Shown: positions 1-8,106, numbered from the stretch's first letter. The stretch: DNA of 64,000 bases from JAFALK01 sp036500605 (GCA_036500605.1 DASYBU010000046.1:133136-197135), one strand, 5' to 3'. A program made the numbers and translations. Notes: generated by a model from the sequence alone, not told the origin.

Positions 1-177
1 GCGATGAACCTGCGCCAGATCGCGCTGTCCGACGACTGGGCCGACCGCCAGCTGCTGATCGGCCTGCGCGATGTGAACGCGGTGCCGCGCGCGGCGCGGC
101 TGCTGATCGATCACCTCTGCGAGTCCACAAACGCGGCGAAGGCAGCAAAGGCAGCAAAGCCGTCGAAGAAGGCGTAG
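1..177 (+). CDS. LysR-family transcriptional regulator, C-terminal end (partial)
   Basis: An open frame runs from the first base to a TAG at 175-177 and gives 58 residues. The visible part resembles the end of a LysR effector-binding domain: a QLLIGLRD-like strand, then the RAARLLIDHL helix that usually closes these proteins. After that helix the chain carries an unusual tail of about 15 residues made almost wholly of Ala, Lys and Pro (AAK units), which most LysR proteins lack. The start and the DNA-binding domain lie outside the window, so the target is unknown. Confidence 0.6.
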   Translation, partial: AMNLRQIALSDDWADRQLLIGLRDVNAVPRAARLLIDHLCESTNAAKAAKAAKPSKKA

Positions 178-204
178 GGCGCGTCAGCACGGTCCCCACA
201 GGTG

Positions 205-1116
205 CTAACCGCGCGTCAGCGGGTCGTGGTGCGCCTTGTCGTCGAAGTAGTCGCAGACGAATTTGACGAATGCGCTCACCTTGGGGCTGACGAGCCGATG
301 CGAACCATGGAGCACCCAGATTTCCGTGGTGGGCTGTGTGGACAGGCCCCAGCTCACCAGATGACCGGCGGCGAGCGCATCGACGGCGATCGTGCGCGGG
401 ACCAGTGCGGCACCTGCACCCGCGAGGACGGCGTCGCGCATGGACAGCGGCGACGCCAGGCGCAGCACCGACTTCGCATGAAACAAGCGCTCCTGGCCAC
501 TCTCTTCATCGATGACGCGCCACGGCTCGTCGTGCAGCGCGCCGGTCCGCATCACCGCAGGGAATGTCGCGGCTTGCCCCGAGCCCACGTGCGGGGGCGG
601 TCGCGGCAAGCCGGGCGGCGCAACCAGCACCTGACGATTCCGGAGGAAGCAGCGTCCGACCAGTTCGCTGTCCGGGCGCGGATTCACACGGACGACGACG
701 TCGATCTCATCGGCCACGAGGTCGACCAAGCGGTCCTCCGTCGAGACCTCCAGCATGACGCCAGGGAAGGCAGCCAGAAACGCCGCCGCCAGGCCGCCCA
801 GGCTGGTCTGCGCGAACAGCAGCGGCACGCTGACCCGTAAGCGCCCGCTTGGCTGACCCAAGCCCGCCTTGACGTCCTGCAGGGCCTCGGCGATCTCGGT
901 CATGCGCCCGCTGGTCCGCGTGTGCAGCACAAGGCCTTCGTCCGTCAGGCGCAGGGTGCGCGCGCCGCGTTCGATCAGCCGTACCCCCAGGCTGTCCTCC
1001 AGCTCGCGCACACGGCGCGACAGGGTCGCCTTGGGTTGACCACTGGCCCGGCTGGCACGACCGAAGCCGCCGTGAGTTGCGACGAGGTGGAAATCGGTCA
1101 GGGCGAGCAGGTCCAT
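205..1116 (-). CDS. LysR-family transcriptional regulator
   Basis: A 303-residue protein of typical LysR length. Residues 1-60 form the winged helix-turn-helix (TDFHLVATHGGFGRAS, then the recognition helix around QPKATLSRRVRELE), followed by the linker helix and a periplasmic-binding-like effector domain from about residue 90. The ATG at 1114-1116 places the HTH at the N-terminus as expected. It is transcribed away from the NmrA-like oxidoreductase at 1293, with 176 bp between the two starts. This is the classic layout in which a LysR protein controls the divergent gene and itself. The inducer is unknown. Confidence 0.9.
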   Translation of the reverse strand: MDLLALTDFHLVATHGGFGRASRASGQPKATLSRRVRELEDSLGVRLIERGARTLRLTDEGLVLHTRTSGRMTEIAEALQDVKAGLGQPSGRLRVSVPLLFAQTSLGGLAAAFLAAFPGVMLEVSTEDRLVDLVADEIDVVVRVNPRPDSELVGRCFLRNRQVLVAPPGLPRPPPHVGSGQAATFPAVMRTGALHDEPWRVIDEESGQERLFHAKSVLRLASPLSMRDAVLAGAGAALVPRTIAVDALAAGHLVSWGLSTQPTTEIWVLHGSHRLVSPKVSAFVKFVCDYFDDKAHHDPLTRG

Positions 1117-1292
1117 GAGTGTTCCATTGGCGAGACGGTTGATCTCGATTTTAGAGTCTATGCACCGTCAGAGAGACGACCTAATCTTCAGTCACCGGAA
1201 CAAACCGTCCTGCCGACCCTCGAAGCCGACAGCGGAATGAGTCCTCAACCCCGTGCAGCCCCACGCTGCCAACATTTCTGGAGTTCATCATC
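1117..1292. promoter_or_regulatory. Divergent LysR/oxidoreductase control region
   Basis: These 176 bp separate two divergent start codons. The segment around 1140-1195 is locally AT-richer, with a TAATCT-like -10 hexamer near 1183-1188 pointing right. A LysR site is expected here from the layout, but I see no convincing long palindrome, so no operator is placed. TGGAG at 1279-1283 is the likely ribosome-binding site of the rightward gene. Confidence 0.4.
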
Positions 1293-2168
1293 ATGTCCAT
1301 TCTCGTCACCGGCAGTACAGGCCGCATCGGCGCCCAGGTCGTCGCACAACTCGCCGCCGGCGGTGCCCGCGTGCGTGCCCTCACGCGGACACCCGAGAAA
1401 GCCGACTTTCCCGATGGGGTCACCGCGGTCGCTGGCGACCTGCTCGATGCCGACGCGATGCGCCGGGCGCTGGTCGGCGTGAAGACCCTGTTCCTGCTCG
1501 TCAGCAACGCGCCGGACGAACTGACGCAGGCCGTCAACACCCTGGGCCTGGCGCGCGAAGCGGGCGTGACGGGCATCGTCTACCTGTCCGTGACCCGCAG
1601 CGCCGAGTACACCGATGTCTCGCACTTCACGGCCAAGCATGCCGTTGAGCGCATGATCGAGCAGTTGAACCTGCCCGCCACGATCCTGCGCCCGTCGTAC
1701 TTCATCCAGAACGACGCGACGCTCAAGGATCCGCTGACGAAGGCCGGGCTCTATCCCTCGCCGATCGGCGACAAGGGCGTGTCAATGGTCGACGTGCGCG
1801 ACATCGCCGATGCCGCCGTCATCGAGCTGCTGCGTCGCGATCGCGCGCCGGCCGCCTTGCCGCCGACGGCCTACGAATTGGTCGGCCCCGATGCACTCAC
1901 CGGCCACTCGCTGGCGACCCTTTGGGCGGATGCGCTCGGCCGCGAGGTGCGTTACGCAGGGGGTGACCTGGATGCTTTTGAAAAGGCCGTCAAGACCAAG
2001 GCGCCCGCCTGGCTGGCCTACGATTTGCGGGCGATGATGAATCGCTACCAGTCAGACGGGGCCGTGGCGACGCGCGCCGATGTCGAGCGCCTGACGGCTC
2101 TGCTCGGCCGCCCGCCCCGCAGCTATCGCGAGTTCGCACGTGAGACCGCTCGCGCCTGGCAATCCTGA
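1293..2168 (+). CDS. NmrA-like NAD(P)-binding oxidoreductase (atypical SDR)
   Basis: A 291-residue protein that opens with the Rossmann dinucleotide motif GSTGRIG (residues 7-13), then RALTRTPEK, a typical NADP-phosphate contact region. The later pattern (AGDLLD, LRPSYFIQN, VDVRDIADAA) matches the NmrA/QOR2 group of atypical short-chain dehydrogenases, which either reduce quinones or act as redox sensors. No Tyr-x-x-x-Lys catalytic pair of classical SDRs is evident, as is normal for this group. It lies opposite a LysR regulator that probably controls it. The substrate cannot be told from sequence. Confidence 0.85.
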   Translation: MSILVTGSTGRIGAQVVAQLAAGGARVRALTRTPEKADFPDGVTAVAGDLLDADAMRRALVGVKTLFLLVSNAPDELTQAVNTLGLAREAGVTGIVYLSVTRSAEYTDVSHFTAKHAVERMIEQLNLPATILRPSYFIQNDATLKDPLTKAGLYPSPIGDKGVSMVDVRDIADAAVIELLRRDRAPAALPPTAYELVGPDALTGHSLATLWADALGREVRYAGGDLDAFEKAVKTKAPAWLAYDLRAMMNRYQSDGAVATRADVERLTALLGRPPRSYREFARETARAWQS

Positions 2169-2183
2169 TCAACCCCTCTGCTG

Positions 2184-2223
2184 AGCAAGACCCAGCAAAA
2201 TCCAGCAAGACCCAGCAAGACTC
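2184..2223 (+). repeat. Four tandem decamers (AGCAAGACCC type)
   Basis: Four head-to-tail 10-bp units: AGCAAGACCC (2184-2193), AGCAAAATCC, AGCAAGACCC and AGCAAGACTC (2214-2223). They fill the gap between the oxidoreductase stop at 2168 and the ribosome-binding site of the next gene (CAGGAG at 2238-2243). The 10-bp period is close to one helical turn. Confidence 0.85.
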
Positions 2224-2249
2224 ATCACGAAACCCACCAGGAGTCCATC

Positions 2250-2648
2250 ATGACCTCGTCCCATGTCAAGCGCGTGCTGTTCATCGGCCAGCAGCCCGAG
2301 ACCGTCGATTTTTCGGATCCGGCGCTGCCGCCGGGTTTCGACGCCGCCAAGATCCACGCGGGCATTGCGATCGGCATGCAGCAGATGGCTGATCGAGGCT
2401 GGGCCGCCGAGCTGTGCCTTGTGGCGCCCGACGCATCGGCCACAGCAGCGGTCGAGCAACGACTTGGCGCTGCGGCCTACGATGTCGTTGTCATCGGCGG
2501 CGGCATTCGCATGCCACCGAAGAGCCTTCTTCTCTTCGAGCGCCTGGTCAATGCCGTTCACCGTGCAGCACCGGCCGCTGCCATCGCTTTCAACACCTCA
2601 CCGCAAGACACGGGGGACGCGGCAGCGCGGTGGATCGCCAGCGAATGA
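2250..2648 (+). CDS. Conserved hypothetical protein, Rossmann-like fold
   Basis: A 132-residue protein I cannot assign to a named family. It has a beta-strand start (VKRVLFIG), a central segment ELCLVAPDA and a second strand YDVVVIGGGIRM, consistent with a small alpha/beta domain. There is no signal peptide or membrane segment. CAGGAG at 2238-2243 precedes the ATG. It follows the NmrA-like oxidoreductase by 81 bp in the same direction, so it may be co-transcribed with it. Similar small proteins often sit beside LysR regulators and oxidoreductases, but no reaction is proposed. Confidence 0.7.
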   Translation: MTSSHVKRVLFIGQQPETVDFSDPALPPGFDAAKIHAGIAIGMQQMADRGWAAELCLVAPDASATAAVEQRLGAAAYDVVVIGGGIRMPPKSLLLFERLVNAVHRAAPAAAIAFNTSPQDTGDAAARWIASE

Positions 2649-2829
2649 GGCTGCCGTGCGCTGGCGCGGTCATCGCCTTGCCCTTTGACCGCACCCAGGG
2701 TCAACCCCCGGCCACTTTCGCGTTTCGGGAAACCTCGTCACCCATCTTTGTCATTCCGTCGGCGGGCGCGCCGCCCAAGAATTGCGTCACACCCTAACGG
2801 CGCGGCACAGCGTCAACCCGGAGACAAAC

Positions 2830-4200
2830 ATGACGACGACGACGACACGCCCGGCCTCGGGCGATTCTGAAGAGGCGGCCCTGATGCGCAAGGTCGCGTG
2901 GCGGATCATGCCCTTGATCATGGTCTGCTACCTGTTCGCCTTCTTCGACCGCATCAACATCAGCTTCGCGAAGTTCGCGCTGCAAAGCGATCTGCACCTG
3001 AGCGACACGGCCTACGGTTTCGGCGCCGGCCTCTTCGTGGTCGGCTATGTGCTGTTCGAGCTGCCGAGCAACCTGATGCTGTTCCGCGTGGGCGCGCGGC
3101 GCTGGATCGCCCGCATCCTGGTCTCGTGGGGCATCGCCACGGCGCTGATGATGTTCGTGCAGAACGAGTGGCAGTTCTATGGCTTGCGCTTCCTCATCGG
3201 CGCGATGGAAGCCGGTTTTGCACCAGGCGTGCTGTACTACCTGACGCTGTGGTTCCCGACCGCCTTCCGCGGCCGCGTGACCTCGATCCTGTTTCTCGCC
3301 TCGGCCTTCTCGGGCCTCGTCGGCGCGCCGGTCGCGGGCCTCGTGCTGTCGCACATGGACGGCGTCTTCGGCCTCGCCGGCTGGCATTGGCTCTTCCTGG
3401 TCGGCGGCCTGCCCTGCATCGGGCTCGGCTACGTCGTGCTGAAGGTGCTGAAGGACCGCATCGAGGACGCGCCCTGGCTGAGCCGCGAAGAGAAGACGCT
3501 GCTGTCCAGCCGCATTGCCGAGCAGAACAGGCACATCGGCAGCCACTCGCTGCTGGACGCGCTGAAGGCGCCGGGCTTCCTCACGCTGGGCCTGATCTAT
3601 TTCCTGATCCAGGTGGCGTCGTATGGCCTCAACTTCTGGGCGCCGCATCTGATCCGCGCTTCGGGCAGCACCAGCCCGACGGTCATCGGCTTCCTGACGG
3701 CCGTGCCTTATCTGTGCGGCGCGATCACGATGGTCATCGTCGGCCGCGTTTCGGATTCGAGCGGCGAGCGCCACAAGTTCGTGGCGGGCCTCATCACGCT
3801 GGCTTCGCTGGGCTTCTTCGCGGCCGGCTACTTCGACAAGAACACGACGTTGCTGGTGCTCGCCCTCGGCGTGATGGGTGCGGGCGTGGTCGCCTCGATC
3901 CCGGCCTTCTGGGCGCTGCCGCCGAAGCTCTCGACCGGCGTGGGCGCGGCCGGCGGCATCGCGCTGATCAACACGCTGGGTCAGTTGGGCGGCATCGTCA
4001 GCCCGGTGATGGTCGGCCGCGTCAAGGACCTGACCGGCAGCACCACGCCGGCGCTGTACGTGATCGGCGCGCTGGGCCTGCTGTGCGCGGTGGTCCTGCT
4101 CTATGGTCTGCCGGCCGGCCTGCGTCGCCGCGAGGCGCATGCAGCGGCGCCTGCATCAGAAGATGCGGGCCTGCCGGGCAGCACGCGCACCGCGCATTGA
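2830..4200 (+). CDS. MFS permease, anion:cation symporter family
   Basis: A 456-residue major facilitator protein with about 12 hydrophobic segments. The first helix carries CYLFAFFDRINISFAK, the hallmark of the ACS group (phthalate, tartrate and hexuronate permeases) that imports organic anions. The open frame extends upstream to 2782, but the ATG at 2830 has GGAG at 2820-2823 and starts with a run of five Thr codons ahead of the cytoplasmic tail, so I use it. The CoA-transferase follows 23 bp later in an apparent operon, which suggests uptake of the carboxylic acid that the next two enzymes process. Confidence 0.9.
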   Translation: MTTTTTRPASGDSEEAALMRKVAWRIMPLIMVCYLFAFFDRINISFAKFALQSDLHLSDTAYGFGAGLFVVGYVLFELPSNLMLFRVGARRWIARILVSWGIATALMMFVQNEWQFYGLRFLIGAMEAGFAPGVLYYLTLWFPTAFRGRVTSILFLASAFSGLVGAPVAGLVLSHMDGVFGLAGWHWLFLVGGLPCIGLGYVVLKVLKDRIEDAPWLSREEKTLLSSRIAEQNRHIGSHSLLDALKAPGFLTLGLIYFLIQVASYGLNFWAPHLIRASGSTSPTVIGFLTAVPYLCGAITMVIVGRVSDSSGERHKFVAGLITLASLGFFAAGYFDKNTTLLVLALGVMGAGVVASIPAFWALPPKLSTGVGAAGGIALINTLGQLGGIVSPVMVGRVKDLTGSTTPALYVIGALGLLCAVVLLYGLPAGLRRREAHAAAPASEDAGLPGSTRTAH

Positions 4201-4223
4201 TGGCTTGAACGAGGAGAGACGAC

Positions 4224-5438
4224 ATGGACACTGCCAAGCACGCAGCCGGGCTCGCCGCCCTCCAGGGCCTGAAGGTGGTCGAGATGGGTCAGTTGATCGC
4301 CGGGCCTTTTGCCGGCAAGACGCTCGGCGAGTTCGGTGCCGAGGTGATCAAGATCGAGGCGCCCCGTGTGGGCGATCCGCTGCGCAACTGGCGCCTGATC
4401 CAGGACGGCACTTCGGTGTGGTGGCAAGTCCAGTCGCGCAACAAGCGTTCGATCGCGCTCGACCTGCGCAGCCCCGAAGGCCAGGACATCGCGCGCCGGC
4501 TGATTGCCGAGGCCGACGTGCTGATCGAGAACTTCCGCCCCGGCACGCTTGAAGGCTGGGGCATGAGCTACGAGGAACTCGCCCAGCTCAACCCGGGTTT
4601 GGTGATGCTGCGCATCTCGGGCTACGGCCAGACCGGCCCTTACCGCGATCTGCCCGGCTTCGGCGCGATCGGTGAGGCGATGGGCGGCCTGCGCCACCTG
4701 ACCGGCGAGCCGGGCCGCGTGCCGGTGCGCTGCGGCATCTCGATCGGCGACACGCTCGCCGCGCTGCACGGCACGATCGGCATCCTGACCGCGCTCTACC
4801 ACCGCAAGGTCAACGGCGGCCAGGGGCAGGTGATCGACGTGGCGCTGCACGAGGCGGTCTACAACGTGATGGAAAGCCTGATTCCCGAGTACAGCGCTTT
4901 CGGTGCCGTGCGCGAAGCGGCGGGCAGCGCCTTGCCCGGCATCGCGCCCTCGAACGCCTATCGCTGCAACGACGGCTTCGTGCTGATCGCGGGAAACGGC
5001 GACAGCATCTTCAAGCGGCTGATGCAGTCGATTGGCCGTGAGGATCTGGGCAGCGACCCCGCGCTGGCCAGCAATGCCGGCCGGGTGGCGCGCGTCGCTG
5101 AAATCGACCAGGCGATCGAAGCGTGGACGCTGACGCGATCGGTCGCCGAAGTGCTCTCGCTGCTGGGCGACGCGAACGTGCCGGCGGGCAAGGTCTACAC
5201 GGCCCAGGACATCGTCGAAGACCCGCACTACCAGGCTCGTGACATGATCCTGCGCCAGACCACGCGCGACGGCCGCGAGCTCGACGTGCCCGGCATCGTG
5301 CCCAAGCTGATGGGCACGCCGGGCAGCGTGCGCTCCTCCGCGCCACGGCTGGGCGACGACACCGACGCCGTGCTGAACGAGCTCGGTTTCTCGGGCGAAG
5401 ACATTGCCGCGCTGCGTGCGCGGAAGGTGGTCGCATGA
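4224..5438 (+). CDS. Class III (CaiB/BaiF family) CoA-transferase
   Basis: A 404-residue family III CoA-transferase, which moves CoA between carboxylic acids. Visible hallmarks are the N-terminal VVEMGQLIAGPFAGKTL block, GAEVIKIE, RNKRSIALDL, the substrate-loop motif SGYGQTGPY, and Asp176 in GISIGDTLAAL at the position of the catalytic Asp that forms the acyl anhydride. GAGGAGA precedes the ATG. The gene overlaps the downstream lyase by ATGA (5435-5438), so the two are translationally coupled. Donor and acceptor acids are not identifiable; the lyase downstream suggests a hydroxy-dicarboxylic acid such as a citramalate- or HMG-like compound. Confidence 0.92.
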   Translation: MDTAKHAAGLAALQGLKVVEMGQLIAGPFAGKTLGEFGAEVIKIEAPRVGDPLRNWRLIQDGTSVWWQVQSRNKRSIALDLRSPEGQDIARRLIAEADVLIENFRPGTLEGWGMSYEELAQLNPGLVMLRISGYGQTGPYRDLPGFGAIGEAMGGLRHLTGEPGRVPVRCGISIGDTLAALHGTIGILTALYHRKVNGGQGQVIDVALHEAVYNVMESLIPEYSAFGAVREAAGSALPGIAPSNAYRCNDGFVLIAGNGDSIFKRLMQSIGREDLGSDPALASNAGRVARVAEIDQAIEAWTLTRSVAEVLSLLGDANVPAGKVYTAQDIVEDPHYQARDMILRQTTRDGRELDVPGIVPKLMGTPGSVRSSAPRLGDDTDAVLNELGFSGEDIAALRARKVVA

Positions 5439-6424
5439 GCGACGACCACAGCGCCGTCTGGAACGGTGCCCGGCAGCGCATCCACCTGCAGGAGGTGGGC
5501 ACGCGTGACGGCTTGCAGGTCGAAGAAGCCTTTGTGCCGACCGAGGACAAGATCGCTCTGGTCAACGCCTTGTCGCGCGCCGGCATGGCCAAGATCGAGG
5601 TGACGGCCTTCGTGTCGCCCAAGGCCATCCCCGCGCTGCGCGACGCCGAAACCGTGCTGCGCGAAATCCAGCGCGTGCCCGGTGTGGTCTACAGCGCGCT
5701 GGTCCCGAATGCGCGCGGCGCCGAACGTGCCATCGAGTCACGCGCCGATGAACTCAATCTCGTGATGTCGGCCAGCGAGAGCCATAACCTCGCCAATCTG
5801 CGCATGACGCGGGCGCAGTCCTTCGCGGCCCTGCATGAGGTGAACGCGCTGGCCCGGCAGGCCGGCGCGGCCGTCAACGTCTCCTTGTCCTGCTCCTTCG
5901 GCTGCCCGATGGAGGGAGACGTGCCGAGCACCTCGGTCCTCGACTGGTGCGAGCGCTTCGTGAATGAGTTCGGCGCACACGGCGTCACCTTGTGCGACAC
6001 CACCGGCATGGCCTATCCGAGCCAGGTCGCGGCGCTGACGCGCGCCTTCCGCGAGCGTTGGGCTGATACCGAACTGACCCTGCACTTCCACAACACGCGC
6101 GGCATGGGCCTTGCCAATGTGCTGGCCGGCATCGACGCCGGCGCCAACCGTTTCGACGCCTCGCTCGGCGGCATCGGCGGCTGCCCTTATGCACCGGGCG
6201 CCACCGGCAACGTCTGCACCGAAGAGATCGCGCACGCCCTGGAACTGATGGCTTATGACACCGGCGTCAACCTGGCGAGCCTGATCGATGCCTCGATGCA
6301 TCTGCCGGCGCTGCTGGGCCACGACGTTCCGAGCCAGATCCTCAAGGCGGGGCGGCGGCTCGATCTGCATCCGCTGCCGGCGGATTTTGAGGCGGTGCGG
6401 GAGCGGGCGCTGGGACGCGGATAG
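5435..6424 (+). CDS. Hydroxymethylglutaryl-CoA lyase family protein
   Basis: A 329-residue DRE-TIM metallolyase. It has the metal and substrate motif QEVGTRDGLQ at residues 19-28, EVTAFVSPKAIP, the metal-binding HFHNTRGMG, and the conserved Cys loop GGIGGCPYAPGATGN that covers the HMG-CoA lyase active site. Enzymes of this family split 3-hydroxy-3-methylacyl-CoA thioesters into two products. Coupling to a CoA-transferase and an organic-acid permease suggests a three-gene route of uptake, CoA activation and cleavage. The exact acyl-CoA is uncertain; HMG-CoA and citramalyl-CoA are the obvious candidates. Confidence 0.9.
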   Translation: MSDDHSAVWNGARQRIHLQEVGTRDGLQVEEAFVPTEDKIALVNALSRAGMAKIEVTAFVSPKAIPALRDAETVLREIQRVPGVVYSALVPNARGAERAIESRADELNLVMSASESHNLANLRMTRAQSFAALHEVNALARQAGAAVNVSLSCSFGCPMEGDVPSTSVLDWCERFVNEFGAHGVTLCDTTGMAYPSQVAALTRAFRERWADTELTLHFHNTRGMGLANVLAGIDAGANRFDASLGGIGGCPYAPGATGNVCTEEIAHALELMAYDTGVNLASLIDASMHLPALLGHDVPSQILKAGRRLDLHPLPADFEAVRERALGRG

Positions 6425-6481
6425 GAGATCTGTAGCTTCCAGTCAGGCCGCCGCCATCCGTCCGGCGCCACGATTTGCCGC

Positions 6482-6514
6482 TTGACATATTTCGATGATT
6501 GGCTAATCATCGAA
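6482..6514 (+). promoter_or_regulatory. ArsR/SdpR promoter with overlapping perfect palindromic operator
   Basis: TTGACA at 6482-6487 is a perfect -35 hexamer. After exactly 17 bp, AATCAT at 6505-6510 serves as -10 (4 of 6 matches). A perfect inverted repeat with 10-bp arms (TTCGATGATT at 6491-6500, AATCATCGAA at 6505-6514) and a 4-bp centre fills the spacer and -10. This is where an autorepressor would block RNA polymerase. The predicted transcription start, about 7 bp after the -10, falls on the ATG at 6517. Confidence 0.85.
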
Positions 6515-6516
6515 TC

Positions 6517-6825
6517 ATGAGCCAGATCTTCCGAGCCCTTTCCGACCCGACGCGTCGGCGCGTGCTGCAACTGCTGCGGCACGGCCCGCTCAGTGCGGGG
6601 GAGCTCAGCGAGCAGTTCCGTGTCTCGAAGCCGACCATGTCAGCGCACTTCGCGGTGCTGAGGGAGGCTGACCTCGTGCACACCGAGAAGACGGGCAAGA
6701 CGGTCCTGTATCACCTGAAGCTCTCAGTGCTTGAAGAAGCATTGCTGGGCTTCGTCCATTCATTTGGTGCCGGCGAGGAGAAGCCGGCACCACTGCGCAA
6801 AGCCAAGAAGGAGCTTGCACGATGA
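6517..6825 (+). CDS. ArsR/SdpR-family autorepressor
   Basis: A 102-residue winged-helix repressor. SQIFRALSDPTRRRVLQLLRHGPLSAGELSEQF and the recognition helix SKPTMSAHFAVLREADLV match the SdpR branch of ArsR proteins. There are no metal-binding Cys residues, so it is not a classic arsenic or metal sensor. A TTG at 6499 could extend it by six residues, but that codon lies inside the operator; the ATG at 6517 is at the predicted transcription start and has no Shine-Dalgarno sequence, so a leaderless mRNA is likely. It overlaps the next gene by four bases, as in the sdpR-sdpI pair of Bacillus. Confidence 0.9.
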   Translation: MSQIFRALSDPTRRRVLQLLRHGPLSAGELSEQFRVSKPTMSAHFAVLREADLVHTEKTGKTVLYHLKLSVLEEALLGFVHSFGAGEEKPAPLRKAKKELAR

Positions 6826-7205
6826 TGAACAAGGAAATCAAGGGCGCGCTGTTTTTGGCCGGCGGCATGCTGGCCGTGGCGCTCTGCGCGAGCCAGGCGC
6901 GCAAGCTGGGCTATGTCGATGACGACACGGTGACCCGGGTCGTCATCGGCCTCAACGGCCTCATGATCGCCTGGTACGGCAATCGGCTGCCCAAGGCTTT
7001 CGTGCCGAACGCGCAGGCGCGCCGCGCGCGGCGCGTGGCCGGTTGGTCGCAGGTGATCAGCGGGCTGATCTACACGGGGCTGTTCGCCTTTGCGCCGCTG
7101 CCGGTGGCTTACTGGGGCGGCTTCGCAGCCGTGCTCGCCGGAATCGCGGTGACGATCGGCTATTGCTTCTCGTTGAAGGCGCAGTGCAGGGCCGGAGCCG
7201 CCTGA
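6822..7205 (+). CDS. SdpI-like small membrane protein
   Basis: A 127-residue protein with four probable membrane segments. The central motif GNRLPKAFVPNAQARRARRVAGW resembles the conserved region of the SdpI/YfhL family, in which a helix is followed by GNxLPK, an Asn and a basic stretch. SdpI confers immunity to the SdpC toxin in Bacillus and sequesters its repressor SdpR at the membrane. Here it is the second gene of an ArsR/SdpR-type operon (ATGA overlap at 6822-6825). Whether it protects against a peptide is unknown; no toxin gene is visible nearby. Confidence 0.7.
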   Translation: MMNKEIKGALFLAGGMLAVALCASQARKLGYVDDDTVTRVVIGLNGLMIAWYGNRLPKAFVPNAQARRARRVAGWSQVISGLIYTGLFAFAPLPVAYWGGFAAVLAGIAVTIGYCFSLKAQCRAGAA

Positions 7206-7213
7206 TCAGCGCG

Positions 7214-8083
7214 TCACTGGGCCGGCCGATGAATCCGATGCTCGAGCGCGCCCCACACCGGCTTGAGCCTGCCGGGCAGCAGATCGAGCAGGCCGAGATC
7301 GATGCGGCTCTCGTCAGGCGAATGGAAGTCGGAGCCGCGCGAAGCGAGCATGTCGAACTCGACGGCCGTTTCGGCATAACGCACGGCTTCAGCGGCGGTG
7401 TGGCTGCCGGTCACGACTTCGATGCCGCGCCCGCCGTGGGCGATGAACTCGGTGATCAGGGCGTATTCCTCGGTCGGCGAGAAACCATAGCGCGCGGGAT
7501 GCGCGATCACGGCCTGGCCACCGGCTTCCAGCACCCAGCGCACCGCGTCTGACAGCTTGGCCCAGCGGTGCTCCACATAGCCGGGCTTGCCTTCGGTCAG
7601 GTAGCGGCGGAAGACCTCGGAGACATCGGCGCAATGGCCGGCCTCGACGAGGAAGCGCGCGAAATGCGTGCGTGAGATCAGCTCGGGATTGCCGACATAT
7701 TTGAGCGCGCCCTCGAAAGCGCCAGGGATGCCCGCCGCGGCGAGACCCGCCGCCATCTCGCGGCCGCGCTGCTCGCGCCCGCCGCGCGTGGTGCGCAGGC
7801 CTTGCACCAGCTGTTCGTTCTGGTGATCAAAACCAAGGCCGACGATGTGCACGACCTTGCCGGCAAACGTGACCGAGATCTCGGTGCCGGTCAGGTAAGG
7901 CATGCCCAACGCCAGCGCGGCATCGAGCGCGCGTTGCTGGCCGCCGATCTCGTCATGGTCGGTCAGGGCCCACAGCTCGACGCCGTTGGCCTGGGCACGC
8001 GCGGCCAGCGCCTCGGGCTCCAGCGTGCCGTCGGAGACCTTGGAGTGGCAGTGCAGATCGGCGTTCAGGATGGGCGTGTTCAC
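7214..8083 (-). CDS. PHP-domain phosphoesterase, RNase AM / nucleoside 3',5'-bisphosphatase type
   Basis: A 289-residue PHP-domain protein. Metal ligands are visible in ADLHCHSKVSDG (residues 8-19), LTDHDEIGG, the conserved Glu in GTEIS, the His in AHPARYG, and the C-terminal RGSDFHSPDE. This pattern and length match E. coli YciV (RNase AM), which releases nucleotides from the 5' end of short RNAs and dephosphorylates nucleoside 3',5'-bisphosphates. It is convergent with the SdpI-like gene (8 bp apart) and follows the chemotaxis receptor gene on the same strand. Confidence 0.85.
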   Translation of the reverse strand: MNTPILNADLHCHSKVSDGTLEPEALAARAQANGVELWALTDHDEIGGQQRALDAALALGMPYLTGTEISVTFAGKVVHIVGLGFDHQNEQLVQGLRTTRGGREQRGREMAAGLAAAGIPGAFEGALKYVGNPELISRTHFARFLVEAGHCADVSEVFRRYLTEGKPGYVEHRWAKLSDAVRWVLEAGGQAVIAHPARYGFSPTEEYALITEFIAHGGRGIEVVTGSHTAAEAVRYAETAVEFDMLASRGSDFHSPDESRIDLGLLDLLPGRLKPVWGALEHRIHRPAQ

Positions 8084-8106
8084 GCATCGATTCTAGGACT
8101 GCGGGC

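Noticed and set aside
2794..4140. Minus-strand open frame of 448 codons opposite the MFS permease
   Set aside because: It is an antisense shadow: low-complexity Arg/Gln/His/Asp sequence with no hydrophobic or catalytic pattern, while the plus strand encodes a clear 12-helix transporter.
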